From assembly GCA_028023455.1 (NCBI GenBank), contig JAQFVV010006544.1:124001-188000 (forward strand): a DNA stretch of 64,000 bases, given 5' to 3'. Under the pieces are notes generated by a model. The model had not been told where the DNA came from and did no database searches. It saw nothing but the letters and a program-made list of their open reading frames with translations. This DNA comes from Epiperipatus broadwayi. Taxonomy: Eukaryota > Onychophora > Udeonychophora > Euonychophora > Peripatidae. Numbering within the stretch: position 1 is the stretch's first letter; each line of letters starts with the position of its first letter. Positions 1-12,942 of this stretch are shown here, in pieces. The translations under genes were made by a program, and so were the position numbers.

Positions 1-773
1 GGTGACAGATAGTTACTAGAACTAATGTGTTTGGACAGTAGGCCCATAATCCAGCATTTGAAATATCCCATGACTAGCTCAGTCTATTGTAATACATAAT
101 AAATTATTGCTTTGATTAGTGGTAAAAAGAATTGACCGACATAGCTCTAAGTTTAACGATAATTTATTTAACTAATCTTATTATTCTAATTTTAACTATT
201 TCTATAGGAACTTAATTAAATTATACAATGGTAATTACATATAATGATCACATATTCTGAATTCATATAATAAACTATAACAAGCATTAAATAATACGTG
301 GTATTTAAATACACAGGAAATCAATATAATACAACAAAAAATATTCACATACATGACATTTCAAAACATGCACATCAATAGTTCATTTATGCATGCTATA
401 GAGTTCATTATTACTTGACTCTGGGAGGCTTCAAACTATTGCAATGGCTACCTTAAATGGAAATAAGAAAATATTGTTACCTAGGATTTTAGAACGTGGA
501 TACTTCTTGTTGTTTGCTGCTTCAAATGAAAATATTTCTAACTGTTTATATTTGATGTTTTCTTGTGGAGATTTGATGCTTATTATTCCGAGGCATTTTC
601 TTTAAGACAATTAGATATTGACAGCAGATTTTTCAAACTGTTAGGCAGGCATTATTTTCACGGGCAGATTGGCTGTTCCATCGGACACAGGCTAGAGCAA
701 AGTCGTATATTTCCGACAACGATTAACAATGCATGATGAATTCTGGATACATACTCAGCTGATCTGGTTAATT
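1..773. other. AT-rich sequence, nothing recognised
   Basis: I see no exon, LINE or SINE. Scattered normal-composition patches (about 420-760) lack a usable frame. Confidence 0.6.
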
Positions 774-857
774 GACTAAACTGAACTGACTCTGAACTCT
801 TTAATTAACTGAACTGAACTGACTCTGAATTCTTTAATTAACTAAACTGAACTGATT
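774..857. repeat. 33-bp tandem repeat, ~2.5 copies
   Basis: CTGAACTGACTCTGAAYTCT followed by TTAATTAACTRAA repeats at 781 and 814, with a third partial unit at 847. Confidence 0.9.
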
Positions 858-964
858 GTCTGATGAAAAAACTGGACTATTTATTACGATGACCTGTTGT
901 CACTTTGGTATCCACCAGCTATAGTTGTTGTTGAAATTCCTTCCTTGTTTTTAATTGCATTTCT

Positions 965-1115
965 CTGATAAGATTTTAATCCTGTTGTTGTAGATGTTAA
1001 TTAGCAGCCAGTGCAAACTTATTGTTGTTGATTTTTGTTTAATTCATAGCCATCGCAAAAGTTGTTGTTTTGTAGATTTTTAACTTAGTAGCCATTACAC
1101 ATTTGTTTTTACATT
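965..1115. repeat. degenerate ~45-bp tandem repeat
   Basis: Three units each with TTGTTGTTG, a T-rich stretch, TTAATT/TTAACT and AGCAGCCA/ATAGCCAT/GTAGCCAT then a CA-rich end. Divergent, so old. Confidence 0.65.
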
Positions 1116-1678
1116 TCAACTTCTATATCATTTTTTAATATTTAACATGCACATATTTTGCTATACTTAAAATCAATTCGTCATTCACGCACATATATAT
1201 TTCCACAAACAAGTTTTAGTTTTTAAGATTTCTCTTTTTTTATTATTATCTTTAAATAATTTTAAACTTAAATGAGAAGAGATATATTTTAATTATCTGA
1301 AAAACTCTAAACTTTTATATTAAACTTTTAATGAACTGGCTTTTGTTTTAAACTAATCATACTAAAAGCTCTTTAGACTTATTCTGCCTTACATATTATT
1401 TATTTATTTATTAAAACCTTCGCTTGTTTATGAGAGAATTATTTTTAATAATGTTTAGACAACAATTATATATATGTACAGATACTATATTGGTACAATA
1501 TATATATATATTTGTAAATTTTTTGACCACTACTCTTTAAGTTCTGATGTTCAAAAAAAAAAGTTATATATTTTTCTACTTCTAACAAGTGTGTTATTCA
1601 AAACCTTGATAATAAGATTTATGTTGTGACTGAAGTATAAGATATTGACCAATTTTCTGGTCAATTTTCTCAATTAAT

Positions 1679-1723
1679 TTCAACCAATAACTATTTAATA
1701 TTTTCAACCAATAACTATTTAAT
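1679..1723. repeat. 24-bp direct duplication
   Basis: TTCAACCAATAACTATTTAA occurs at 1679 and 1703 without mismatch. Confidence 0.9.
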
Positions 1724-1829
1724 TTGTAAAAAAAAGTCTCAATGAAGATTTCATGCTACATTTGTTATTTGAAAGTTTTTGTAAATATTGGCAACATTAT
1801 AAATCATCTCATTTATAACTAATAATTTT

Positions 1830-2335
1830 TTTACTTGTACCAACAATATAAACACTGTCACACACTCTCCATACAGTAGTGCCACCCAGTGTAAGCATTG
1901 TAGTCAATGAATGCTAGCATGTTTGTGCATAAATTTCCTATCTAGTGCCTACTGATCCAATATTCCCAGACTAGATTTTAGCTTGTGACTTTCATCAGTG
2001 AGGAGCCTTGAATTTGATAGCACTACACCTAGATCTTAGGGTCTAATGCAATGCTCAAGCAGTCACTTTTTTACCTTTTTAGTTAACTATAAAGCTATAA
2101 GTTCAAAATAAAAACACAATAATGTTTTCAATTCTCACAAATGAAAGCCACAAAGTAGAAACTAGTATGGAGACACTGGATAAGTCAGCACTAGATAGGG
2201 ATTTTATGCACAAACCATCTTGCATGCATTGATTACAATGGCTTGCACTGGGTACACTGCTGCACGGAGAGTTTACCACTGTTTTAAATAGCATGCGTAA
2301 GTATAGGAAATGGTGATTATGTGATGTTTAGTTGC
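1830..2335 (-). mobile_element. fold-back insertion, family A copy 1, with 17-bp target duplication
   Basis: Perfect direct repeats TTATAACTAATAATTTT lie at 1813-1829 and 2336-2352. Between them is a long imperfect palindrome: the left half has CTCTCCATACAGTAGTGCCAC, TAGTGCCTACTGATCCAATATT and CAGTGAGGAGCCTTG, and the right half has the inverted equivalents GGCTTGCACTGGG and CACTAGATAGGGATTTTATGCAC. The right end reads GGTGATTATGTGATG, the reverse complement of the family's 5' end. There is no coding capacity. Confidence 0.85.
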
Positions 2336-2352
2336 TTATAACTAATAATTTT

Positions 2353-4620
2353 ATTTTAAATTTGTTTCTTATTTTTTTATCTATCCGATTTTTTACATCA
2401 GCTGTGTTTTTTATTTTTTCCTTTGATAATCTAGAATTTGGTGCAATTTGTTTATTATATTAAGCTACTATTATTATTTAAATCACTAAATTGCTTAGAC
2501 ATTCATAAAAATTTAAATGTCTGCAATGATAGAGCTGGGCACATCTGTGAACCTTAAACTCCAGAGTTGTCTGCCACTCTAGCACTACACTAAAACAAGT
2601 AGAACTTTATATCACCAATTGATTGGTTATCCAAGTAGCTCATCTTTTACATTTCTTAATGTAAGATGGATGCAGATAATCATGGAATTTGTATGTACCC
2701 TTTCTGTTATTAGTTTTTAATACTTTAAATTTAAAGGTTCTTTTAGAATAAAAATAGTGAATTTCTTTGTTGTGGGCATGATCTAGGTTTGAATCCTACC
2801 AGAACAAAACATGAAACTTTTATCAGATTTCAGGCATATTTTTCTTTCAAACAATAGCCCATAGCTAACCTAATTATCATTCAGTATTGATCAGTAAATG
2901 GGTATGTAACTATTCTTACCTCTAGAACAAATCAAATATAGTAAATGTACCTGTTAATTTTCAAGCCCTATTGGATAGGAATTTACAAAGTTGCACTTAA
3001 AAATGATTTTATTTTCTAATTTTACTTACATATAATCATCTTTTACTATTTGTTTTGTTATTAACAGGTTTTTTTTTATGTCTTGAATAAAAGCATTTTT
3101 TTTTTAAATTTTTTGTGCTTTTTAATCAAATTAGTTTTTTTGAATATGGGTTTTTTGATTTGGAGTTAATATTTTGTTGTACTATCGTTTATCAAAGATT
3201 GGGTATTGAGATCACCAACATTGGCTTTAAATTTTAACAAACTATTTTTATTAGATGATATTTTTCACTTATATGCAATTAATCTTAGTTGTTTAGCTTT
3301 ATATTTTTATTAGATTAACTTCTTCACTTTTCTTTCTTATTTAGTCCCCCCTCCCCCCATCCTCTTCTTAGAATGAATCAATCTGGCTGCTAAGAACTAT
3401 GGGAATTTATTGGTTTCCAATTACTTGATTTGTTATATAATGATAAGAGACTTTGGAATACATAAATCTGCTTTCCAACAAAATATTTAGCATACGTAAA
3501 AAAATATTAAAATTTTAAAATCAAATTTCTGAACAAGAAAATCTTTTTTTTTTTTTGAGAATGCAATATGTTAACCACTAAACCTTTTGATACTAAATCT
3601 TTTGATATTCTCTGCAAAGATAGGGAAATATTAGAAAAATCGTGAGTAAAGAAAGAGGAAATCAAGTTATGTTAACAGGAAAAGAATAATAACAATAAGT
3701 AAATCTAAGATTTGTTTAAAATAGATTGCAAAATAGAATTACAAAAAAATAAAATAACGTTCTACATTGAATATAGATAATAAAATACAATATACATACA
3801 ATGTTTCTGTAAAAGATAAGATGTTTTTTTACAAGTATTTAAATGTTACATTGCATATGTAAAAACGAATACAGAAGTGAGCCAATGTTATTGGATGTCC
3901 AATATGGTAGCATCTTATCTGACACACACTAATGTCATAGTCCAGTTGTCAAGGCATTTATGGGAATGTTTTTGTTATTCTTTAAGTAAACCTTCAATTG
4001 TTTTACTAAAATTATAATCAATATTTACAATGAAGAATGTATTTGGGACTGTGGAATGCTCAATTTGACATAAGAATGTTCAAGTCTGACATAACTTCCT
4101 AAGAAAGTAACCATGCAATTATTTACTTAAGTATCTAGCTATATGAAACAGAGAAAAAGATGAATATAGATTTAGGTCTTGAACCACTGACTTATAAAAT
4201 AAAAAAAATACACAGTTTGTATTTTGATACAGTCTACACTATGAATGATAAAGGTGATGTACTCTTATAGGCTGTGAGATCATCATTATACTTTTATCTT
4301 TCTTTTTTTGTGTGAAACATAAAATATATTTAAAAAGCATTTCATAACTTTCTTAAATTATTTATGTGATCCCAATAATTCTACTCCAGGTCTATCTATA
4401 AGTAAGCTGATTTGGGTTCAAAATTGATTTGAATAGATATAAATAGGCCATTGCTTTATTATCTTAGATTATATATATATATATATATATATATAACATC
4501 TGTTCAGACACCTTTTTGAAATAAAGCTAGTCTAACCTTACAAGCTTTTCATCCACACTCCAAAATAGGTATATAAAAAAGAAAGGAGAAAAGAAATAAT
4601 ATAAGCAAAAATACCCAGAT
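2353..4620. other. AT-rich intergenic or intronic sequence
   Basis: Includes a B-box-like GTTTGAATCC at about 2788 with no matching A box, a poly-C patch near 3345, several poly-T/A runs, and an AT microsatellite at 4470-4494 just before the degenerate RTE copy. No coding sequence. Confidence 0.55.
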
Positions 4621-6850
4621 CAGGGCTACAGAAAGAAATTTTCTGTTAACTGAAAGGAAACCCTTTGATACCCCTTGGTTACCTTAAAGGAACCAACAGG
4701 ACATATTCCTAATATCCCTTCATATGTTCTTGTCATTGCAGTTTTTATTATTATGTGATTATTCATATAGTATATGAAAATGAATGGGCTACTCACCAAC
4801 ATGTATTAGCCAGCATGGAGAGTTTATTGACTTTTTACTTTCTAGTATAAGATCAACCAATATGATGGTTTTTCTTCTCAGTTGCCTGACAGCTCTTAAC
4901 GAAAATCAGTTCAGTTTTCTTGAAGGCAGAATGAATGTGTGTGCAAATAATTTTTTTTCTAATCAATAACAATCGTGATAGACAAAAATAAATCATGACC
5001 CTTATTACCAAAAGGCTGTAAAGTGACCAGCCAAGATACAGTTTGGCAACTAAAGGCCGAGAATGCTAAAAATATCCTGATTGCAGACCCAGGCAGCCAT
5101 TCATTGATGACATTTTATTATAGGTATTTAAAATTTCAGATCATCACTTTTAAGTGAAGGAAGATTGCAATAATTGGAAAAAAAAACTGTTTTATATTAA
5201 ATGTGACATTAGTGTACTTTGTGAAGTTAGAACAAAAAAGTGAAGAGACAATTGATTTAAAAAGTAGTCATGTACTGCAATACAAAGGCATAAACATTGG
5301 AAGTATAAGTGGAGTAGGTTTCATTATAAATAAAATGTGGAAAAGCAACATTGTGGAAATTGATAGTATATCGACAGAGTGATAAGATTATTTATTCAAC
5401 TTAATAGCAGATATCATATATAGATAATTCAGGTTTATGCCCCAATAGGTTCTCATAGTGACAAAGTAGTAGAAGATTTTTATATGGATGTACAAAAGGC
5501 TTTTGATCAGAGTAAACAACATTTTTAAATTGTTATTGGGAGACTTTATTGCTAGAATTGGTAAACAAATGAGAGATGAAAATGCTGTAGGTAAATTTAG
5601 TTATGGTGATAGAAATGAGAGAGGTCATAAATGTGTGACATTTGCAGAAAAAAAAAAAACTTTATATTATAAATTCTTTTTTTTTCTTTGAAAAAAATAT
5701 TAAATGGAAATGGACATGGAAGCATTCCAAATGATGATTGAATTATATTTTGATTAACAGAAAATATGTATTTTAAGATTATAATGTTCTTAATAAATTC
5801 AACACAGGAAGCGATCATTGAATTAGTGAGATGTAAAATATGTATTAATACAAAAGCAACCAGATGAAAATTATTAAGAAAAACAATATTTGCAATTCAT
5901 ATTCCTAATCTTCAGAAACATTCCAATGAATTTAAATTAGAATTTTCAAATCGTTTTCAAATATTAACAGATTTCGAACATGATCCAGATTTGAACAAAA
6001 TCGATAGGAAGATAATTGGCACACACTGGAACAAAGATAGTTGGTACAAAAAAGCATTAATATCCCAATACAATTTCTACTGAGACAAGACAATTTATGA
6101 AGAAAAGAAGGAATATGAAAATATATCAAAATGATGCATTTAAAAAGAATTGAATATGTTGAAATTAGTAAAATGGGGCGAAAAAGAGTTGATAATGTTA
6201 TTAAGAAAGTATAACTGTAAACTAGCAAGGAAAGCTATAAAAGAGAATAAAAGTCTCAAGAGTGTGAAACAACATCTTGATATTGGTAGGAAACTTATTT
6301 CTGCAATAAGAAAAAAAAACTATTACTAAAAAAAGAGATGACATCATGAAATGTGTAGAAGAGTATAACAATAAAAACCAAGGAAAAGTATTTCCTATAA
6401 CTACAATATTTCTGACTTGCCCAAAATTTTAAATGAAAAAGTGAGACATATAATTAAATTTAAGAAAAAAAAAAAGCTCCAAGTAATGATAGAATTATAA
6501 TCAATATCTTAAAAGAATCAGGTGAAGAAACAGAAAATTTGGGGCGAAGTTATATATCAAATGTTTAAATGATAAAGATGTACTAGATGATTGGAAGAAT
6601 GCAGTATTAATATTAATATTTTAAAAAGGTGATAAAAAAGATATCAGAAATTACAGATCTATCAGTCTTTGATCTGTCCCATACAAAATTTTTACCAAAA
6701 TTATTACAACTCATCTACAGCAAACTTCAGATATTAATCAATCAAAAGAACACAATTGGTTTTAGTACAATGGATTACATTCAAGTATTGAGAGAAGTTA
6801 TAAAAAGGACCAATGAATATCAGTTGCCATTGTGCTTTAAAATAAACTAT
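4621..6850 (+). mobile_element. degenerate RTE LINE copy, 5' region to start of RT
   Basis: This is a forward-strand copy of the element at 9.4-12.6 kb. The first ~350 bases match the reverse complement of that copy's 5' leader (cctttgataccccttgg, gggctactcaccaac). The endonuclease region follows with many stops; recognisable pieces are GGVGF-like sequence near 5.31 kb, a decayed MDVQKAFDQSK near 5.49 kb and GKQM..NAVGKF near 5.57 kb. The RT start (APSNDRIIINILKE-like) is near 6.48 kb and the region equivalent to HIQVLREVIKRTNEYQLPLC ends near 6.84 kb. It is then lost. It is riddled with indels, so it is much older than the reverse copy. Short ORFs here are remains, not genes. Confidence 0.88.
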
Positions 6851-7526
6851 AATAATTTTTTTACAAACCACTTTATGTAAAGGAAGTAATTTATTAAAGC
6901 AATTGATAAAAAAATATATTACAAAAATGATGATCAGCTACATTTCAGGATTCTAAAAAAAATATGGTATTGGAATAAAACTTTTTGAAAAAAACAAACA
7001 CTTGGGAAAAGTCAGTACATGTGCTTTCAACTAGAACTGAATAAGTATAGTATTTAAATTGTGAAGAAAATGTGATTGCAGTACATAAATTCATGTTTGA
7101 AACGTGATATTTAGTGAGGCAATAAAAAAAGATGCTATAGTACCATATTTTCAATTAGTTTTGGTTAGCATATAAATGAAGTCATGTAGTTTGATATCGC
7201 ATAGTTTTTGCTGATTTTGCCATGAATAGTTGGGTCAGCTAATTTAGAGGCCTAATTTGATTACAAGCATTTTATTCAAAGCAAGTAATTTCTCAAAACA
7301 AAAAAAAAATGTTAAAGCAATCAATTACGATGGCCTTTCAGGCTAGCTATATTTTTCACATTTATTTCTATTTAAAATCTTTTGTTTAATTTATACTTAA
7401 TCTTTAAAAAAATTTGTTAAAACAAAGATGGACTTTACATAGTTCAGGTACATCCGGTTTAAAATAAAAGGACTTTCTAAAAGAAAAAAAATATTTATAG
7501 CAAATATTAAATTTAATATTCATCAT
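6851..7526. other. AT-rich spacer between RTE copies
   Basis: No recognisable feature. A short minus-strand frame (6945-7154) is low-complexity and not supported. Confidence 0.55.
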
Positions 7527-8545
7527 CATCATCAACAACAATCATTATCAATCCACTGCAGGATTAAGGTCTCACCAAGTTCAATCCATCTTCTCCCCCC
7601 TGCACGCTTCCTTATTTCATCCTTCTCACATGTGGTTTCTTTCTGGGTCTTTTACAATCTCTTCAAATCCAGTTTAAGATTTCAGTTGTCCATCTATTAT
7701 CATCACTTCTAGCAATATGTCCAGCCCAACTCCACTTCAGTCTTTTAATTTTTTTAATGAGCTCAGTAACATCTGTTTGTTCTCTTACCCATATATTGCA
7801 TTTTCGATTTCTTTTTGTTAGTCTCAATATTTGAGTGGTCTGAAGTCTCTGTACAGCTCTTCTATTAAGTGTCCAAGTTTCAGATCCATAAGTAAGAACT
7901 GGTAAAACACATTTATTAAAAACCTTCCTTTTCAAACACATAGGCATATTTCCTTTTAGTATCGTTATTTCTACCAAAAGCAAGCAAACCAAGTTTAATT
8001 CTATGATTAATTTCATCCATTATGTTTCCATCTGTATTAATAATCTGACCAAGGTATTTGTAACTGTTAACTTCTTGTAACTCATCATAATTAATCTTTA
8101 TTTTCATATTTTGAAAAAATCCATTAAACATTACTTTAGTCTTTTTAACATTTATCTTTAGTCCTACTTTCATCTGATAACTCCTGAAACATTTCCTGCA
8201 GCTCTTAAGCATTATTTGCAAAAACAGCTACATCATCTGCAAAACCTAAATGACTTTTCCATTTTAATCCACAAAATACTTCTTACAGCACTGCTGTAAA
8301 AAGTTTTGGAGATATGGAGTCACCTTGTCTTACACCCTTCTCAATGTTGACTTTCCTAGTATCATTATGTAATCTAATTGTTGCTGTTGCATTTTTATAA
8401 ATATTCTTTAAAATATGACAATATCCTGGATCTATACCTAGATGATCCAATGCTTTAATCATTTATACAATCAAATGCCTTTTCATAATCTAATTTAATA
8501 TTAATTTAGTATTAATACTCTCTAAATAATTTTAGCATTTTGTTC
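7527..8545 (-). mobile_element. 5'-truncated RTE LINE, C-terminal half of RT and 3' end
   Basis: On the minus strand this matches the 3' third of the element at 9.4-12.6 kb almost base for base over long stretches: the RT core after the catalytic aspartates, KVGLKINVKKTKVMF, YKYLGQIINTDG, LKGNMPMCLKRKVFNK and LTYGSETWTLNRR. It is shortened by internal deletions, for example the KGVKVNGDYL region. The 3' end carries a short ATC-type repeat (catcatcatcatcaac), a common tail in RTE elements. The 5' break lies near 8.54 kb, next to a long AT microsatellite. Truncation at the 5' end is the normal result of incomplete target-primed reverse transcription. Confidence 0.88.
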
Positions 8546-8551
8546 TCCCAT

Positions 8552-8561
8552 TAAACATATA

Positions 8562-8623
<62 letters not shown>
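8552..8623. repeat. (AT)n microsatellite
   Basis: About 72 bases of AT repeat with one C interruption, close to the 5' break of the truncated RTE copy. Confidence 0.95.
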
Positions 8624-8628
<5 letters not shown>

Positions 8629-9274
8629 CCTTCTTAATGTAATTTTTTTGAGCACTAATAAAGCAAATACAATTTATAACTAATTTCAAGTTCTATAATT
8701 AATATTTAATATTAATTATAATTTTGATATATATGTTTATGAATTGATTGCTATTTTGCCAATCTTTATTTGCATGATTTATCCATAAGTATTGTATAAT
8801 AAGTGTAAATACTATAAATACATTTTTGTTTTATTAAATTTATATTATTTCAAGTCTAGCTGTCCATTGTTCTCTCTCATTCCAAACTTAGTTAACCACA
8901 ACTATCACGCACGCACACACACCATGTGACACTACTATTTTTTAAGCTAGTCATGAGTAAATGGAGAGGCTAAATCTAAGCATCTAGATGCTGAAAAGAG
9001 ATTTAAATTGGACCTATAGATGTTTTTCATTTTATAAGTTGGCACCCTAATCTAGGGTATGGCAAAAATGCTTTTAATAAATAAGTAAATAACACTTATG
9101 ACACCAAGGGATAGACCCTCTTTGTGGTTAGATATAATTGATGGATATGGTGGTCAGGAAATATAGATGCACCCAGTTTGACCATCATTAGTTAGGATAT
9201 TAAGTTTAAAAATAGACTGCTGTTATTCTTAATATCCATTAACCACAAGGTTCTCATACAATCTTATAAACAAT
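8624..9274. other. spacer between RTE copies
   Basis: AT-rich with a short CACGCACGCACACACA run near 8907; nothing else recognised. Confidence 0.55.

Positions 9275-9367
<93 letters not shown>
9275..9367. repeat. (AT)n microsatellite at the 3' end of the RTE LINE
   Basis: About 93 bases of TA repeat abutting the 3' end of the near-complete RTE copy. RTE elements often end in short microsatellites, so it may have grown from the element's own tail. Confidence 0.95.
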
Positions 9368-9369
<2 letters not shown>

Positions 9370-12300
9370 TCAACCATTATCAATCCACGCAGGAGAAGGT
9401 CTCTCCAAGTTCAATCCATCTTTTCCTATCTTTAGCTTCTCTTCTCCACATCACCCCTGCACACTTTCTTATTTCATCCATCCATCTCACATGTGGTCTC
9501 TTTCTGGTTTTTTAAAAACTCTGGAATCCAGTTCAAAATTTCAATTGTCCATCTATTATCATCTCTTCTAGCAATATGTCCAGCCCAACTCCACTTCAGT
9601 CTTTTAATTTTTTTCAATGAGGTCAGTAACACCTGTTTGTTCTCTTACCCATACATTGTGTTTTCGATCTCTTCTTGTTACTCCCAACATGCATCTCTCC
9701 ATACTTCTTTGAGTGGTCTGAAGTCTCTGTATTGCTCTTCTATTAAGTGTCCAAGTCTCAGATCCATAAGTAAGAACTGGCAAAACACATTTATTAAAAA
9801 CCTTCCTTTTCAAACACATAGGCATATTTCCTTTTAGTATCAAGTTATTTCTACCAAAAGCACTCCAACCAAGTTTAATTCTATGATTAATTTCATCCAT
9901 TATGTTTCCATCTGTATTAATAATCTGACCAAGGTATTTGTAACTGTTAACTTCTTCTAACTCATCATAATCAATCTTTATTTTCATATTTTGAGAAAAT
10001 CTATTAAACATTACTTTAGTCTTTTTAACATTTATCTTTAGTCCTACTTTCCTACTTTCATCTGATAACTCCTGCAACATTTTCTGTAGCTCTAAAGCAT
10101 TATTTGCAAAAACAACTACATCATCTGCAAAATCTAAATGACTTAAATAATCTCCATTTACTTTCACTCCTTTAGCTTCCCATTTTAATCCACAAAATAC
10201 TTCTTGCAGCACTGCTGTAAAAAGTTTTGGAGATATGGAGTCACCCTGTCTTACACCCTTTTCAATGTTGATTTTCCTACTATCATTATGCAATCTAATT
10301 GTTGCTGTTGCATGTTTATAAATATTCTTTAAAATATGACAATATCCTGGATCTATACCTTGATGATCCAATGCTTTAATCACTGAAGAAATGTTTATAG
10401 AATCAAATGCCTTTTCATAATCTACAAATCCTAAGCATAATGGCAACTCATATTCATTTGTCCTTTCTATAACTTCTCTCAATACCTGGATATGATCTAC
10501 TGTACTAAAACCACTTTTAAATCCAGCTTGTTCTCTTGGTTGATGGAAATCCAGTGTTTTCTGTAGACGAGTTGTAATTATCTTAGTAAAAATTTTGTAT
10601 AAAACTGATAAAAGACTGATAGGTCTGTAATTTCTAATATCTTCTTTATCACCTTTTTTAAATATTAATATTAATACTGCATTCTTCCAATCATCTGGTA
10701 CATCTTTATCATTTAGACATTTGGTATATAACTTTGCTAAAAAAATTCTATTTCTTCACCTGCTTCTTTTAATATATCAATTATAATTCCATCATTACCT
10801 GGAGCCTTCCCTTTCTTCATAAATTTAATTGCATGTCTCACTTCCTCATTCAAAATTTTGGGCAATTTGGAAGATATAATAGGTATAGGAGGCACTTGTT
10901 CTTTATTACTATATAATTCTTGATAGAAGTCTTCTACACATTTCATGATGTCATCTCTCTTTTTAGTAATAATGCCATCTTTTTTTCTTATTGCAGATAT
11001 AAATTTCCTACCAATACCAAAATGTTGTTTTACACTCTTTAGACTTTTATTCTCTTCTACAGCTTTCCTTGCTAGTTCACAATTATACTTTCTTATATCA
11101 TTTTCAACTCTTTTTCACACCATTTTACAAAATTCGAGATATTCAATCTTTTTTAATGCATCATTGTTGTATATCCTCATATTCCTTCTTTTCTTCATAA
11201 ATTCTCTAGTCTCAGTAGAAATTTTATTGGTCAATTGCTGCTTTTTTCTACCAGCTATCTTTGTTGCAGTTTTTAAAAGTGTATCAGTTATTTTCTTATT
11301 AATGTCATTCAAATCTGAATCATGTTCAAAATCAACTAATACTTGAAACCGATTTGTAAGTTCTAATTTAAATTCATTAGAATGTTTCTGAAGATTAGGA
11401 ATATCAACTGTAAATATTGATTTTCTTAATAATTTTTGTCTCTCTAGTTTTACATTAACATGTATTTTACATCTTACTAATCGATGATCACTTCCTGTGT
11501 TAAATTTATTAAGAACATTACAATCTTGAAATATGTATTTTCTGTTAGTCAAAATATAATCCAATTCTGCTGTACCTTCATTTGGATGCTTCCATGTCCA
11601 TTTCCTTTTTACATTTTTCTCAAAAAAAGAATTCATAATATAAAGTTTTTCTTTTTCTGCAAACTCCACAAGTCTATGTCCTCTCTCATTTCTATTACCA
11701 TAACCAAAATTACCTACAGCATTTTTGTTTTTCATTTGTTTACCAATTCTAGCATTAAAGTCTCCCATAACAATTTTAAAATGTTGTTTACTCTGATCAA
11801 AAGCCTTTTGTACATCCATATAAAAATCTTCTACTACTTCATCACTATGAGAACTTGTTGGGGCATAAACCTGAATTATCTGCATTTGGTATCTGCTATT
11901 AAGTTGTAAAACTAATCTTGCCACTCTATCCGATATACCATCAATCTCCACAATGTTATTCTTCCATTTTTTATTTATAATGAATCCTACTCCACTTGTA
12001 TTACCAATATTTGTGCCTTTATAGTAGAGTATATGTCCACTTTTTAAATCAATTGTTTCTTCACCTTTTCTTCTAACTTCACAAAGTCCAATAATGTCCC
12101 ATTTAATATAAGACAGTTGTTCTTCTAACTCTTGCAATCTTCCTTCACTTGAAAGTGATCTGCAGTTGTAAGTACCTAAATAAAAAGTCATCATCAAATG
12201 GCAACCTGAGTCCGCAATCAGGGGATTCTTAGCACCCTCTGCCTTTGGCCACCAACCGCTGCCTTGGTTGGTGACTTTACAGCCTCCTGGGAATAAGGGC

Positions 12301-12578
12301 CATGATTTCTTTTTGTCTGTCATGATTGTATATATTGAAAAAAATATTCTTAAACTCGGAGGTAAAAAGCCAGTAAACTCACCACGCTGGCTAAAGCGTG
12401 TTGGTGAGCAGCCCATCCATGTTTGTATACTATATGAACAATCACATAGTAATAACAGCTGCAACGACAAGAACGTATGGAGGGACATTATGAATTTGCC
12501 CTGCTCGGTTCCTTTAAGGCCTCCAAGAGGAATCAAAGGGTCTCCTTCCAGTTAATAGCAAACTCCTTTCTGCAGCCA
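9368..12578 (-). mobile_element. RTE-clade LINE, nearly full length, broken by a few frameshifts
   Basis: Read on the minus strand this is a non-LTR retrotransposon with an apurinic-type endonuclease followed by a reverse transcriptase. The endonuclease lies in the frame spanning 12536-11115 and shows LGTYNCRSL, then GLCEVRRKGEE, then VMGDFNARIG and TGSDHRLV, the usual EN motif order. A frameshift near 11.1 kb leads to a linker and the RT start (KGKAPGNDGI, about 10.79 kb). Another near 10.74 kb leads into NYRPISLLSVLYKI and the RT core (10482-9604) with GFVDYEKAFDS, KGVRQGDSISPKLF and the catalytic SHLDFADDVVVFA. The C-terminal part has LTYGSETWTLNRR and, after a slip in a T run near 9.61 kb, WSWAGHIARR. 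The 3' end runs into an AT microsatellite. EN plus RT without a gag-like ORF1 is typical of RTE elements. Only a few breaks separate it from a complete frame, so it is fairly young. Confidence 0.93.
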
Positions 12579-12942
12579 TATATATATATATACACACACA
12601 CAAAGGAAGTAAAAACCGTGGGCCCGTTTCAGTGCATATATATATATAATAAATAGATGTGATATAAAACATTCAAAGTTTCATTATAATATTCTCTTTT
12701 ATTATTCATAATTATAATACCAAAAAAAAATTGAAATTAAACTAAGTGTTTTGAAGCAATTGCTTTTGTCAATTATCTTTGAAGGCTTCCAATAATCTCC
12801 ATTACAATTATTAAAGACTTTGTAAAATACAACTTAGATTGAACTCTTTTCATTATTTTTTTTTTAGTATCATATTTTCATATTAGTTTTAATATCACCA
12901 TTTAGTTTTACCATTCGCAATATAATTCTAAGAATTACTCTT

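Noticed and set aside
2770-2812. Isolated tRNA-like B box (GGTTTGAATCC)
   Set aside because: No A box or cloverleaf could be placed around it.
9493-9837. Forward-strand 114-residue frame
   Set aside because: Antisense to the RTE RT C-terminus.
11484-11909. Forward-strand frames of 95-141 residues across the RTE element (10.9-12.6 kb)
   Set aside because: They lie antisense to the endonuclease/RT frame and show no domain; shadows of the LINE.
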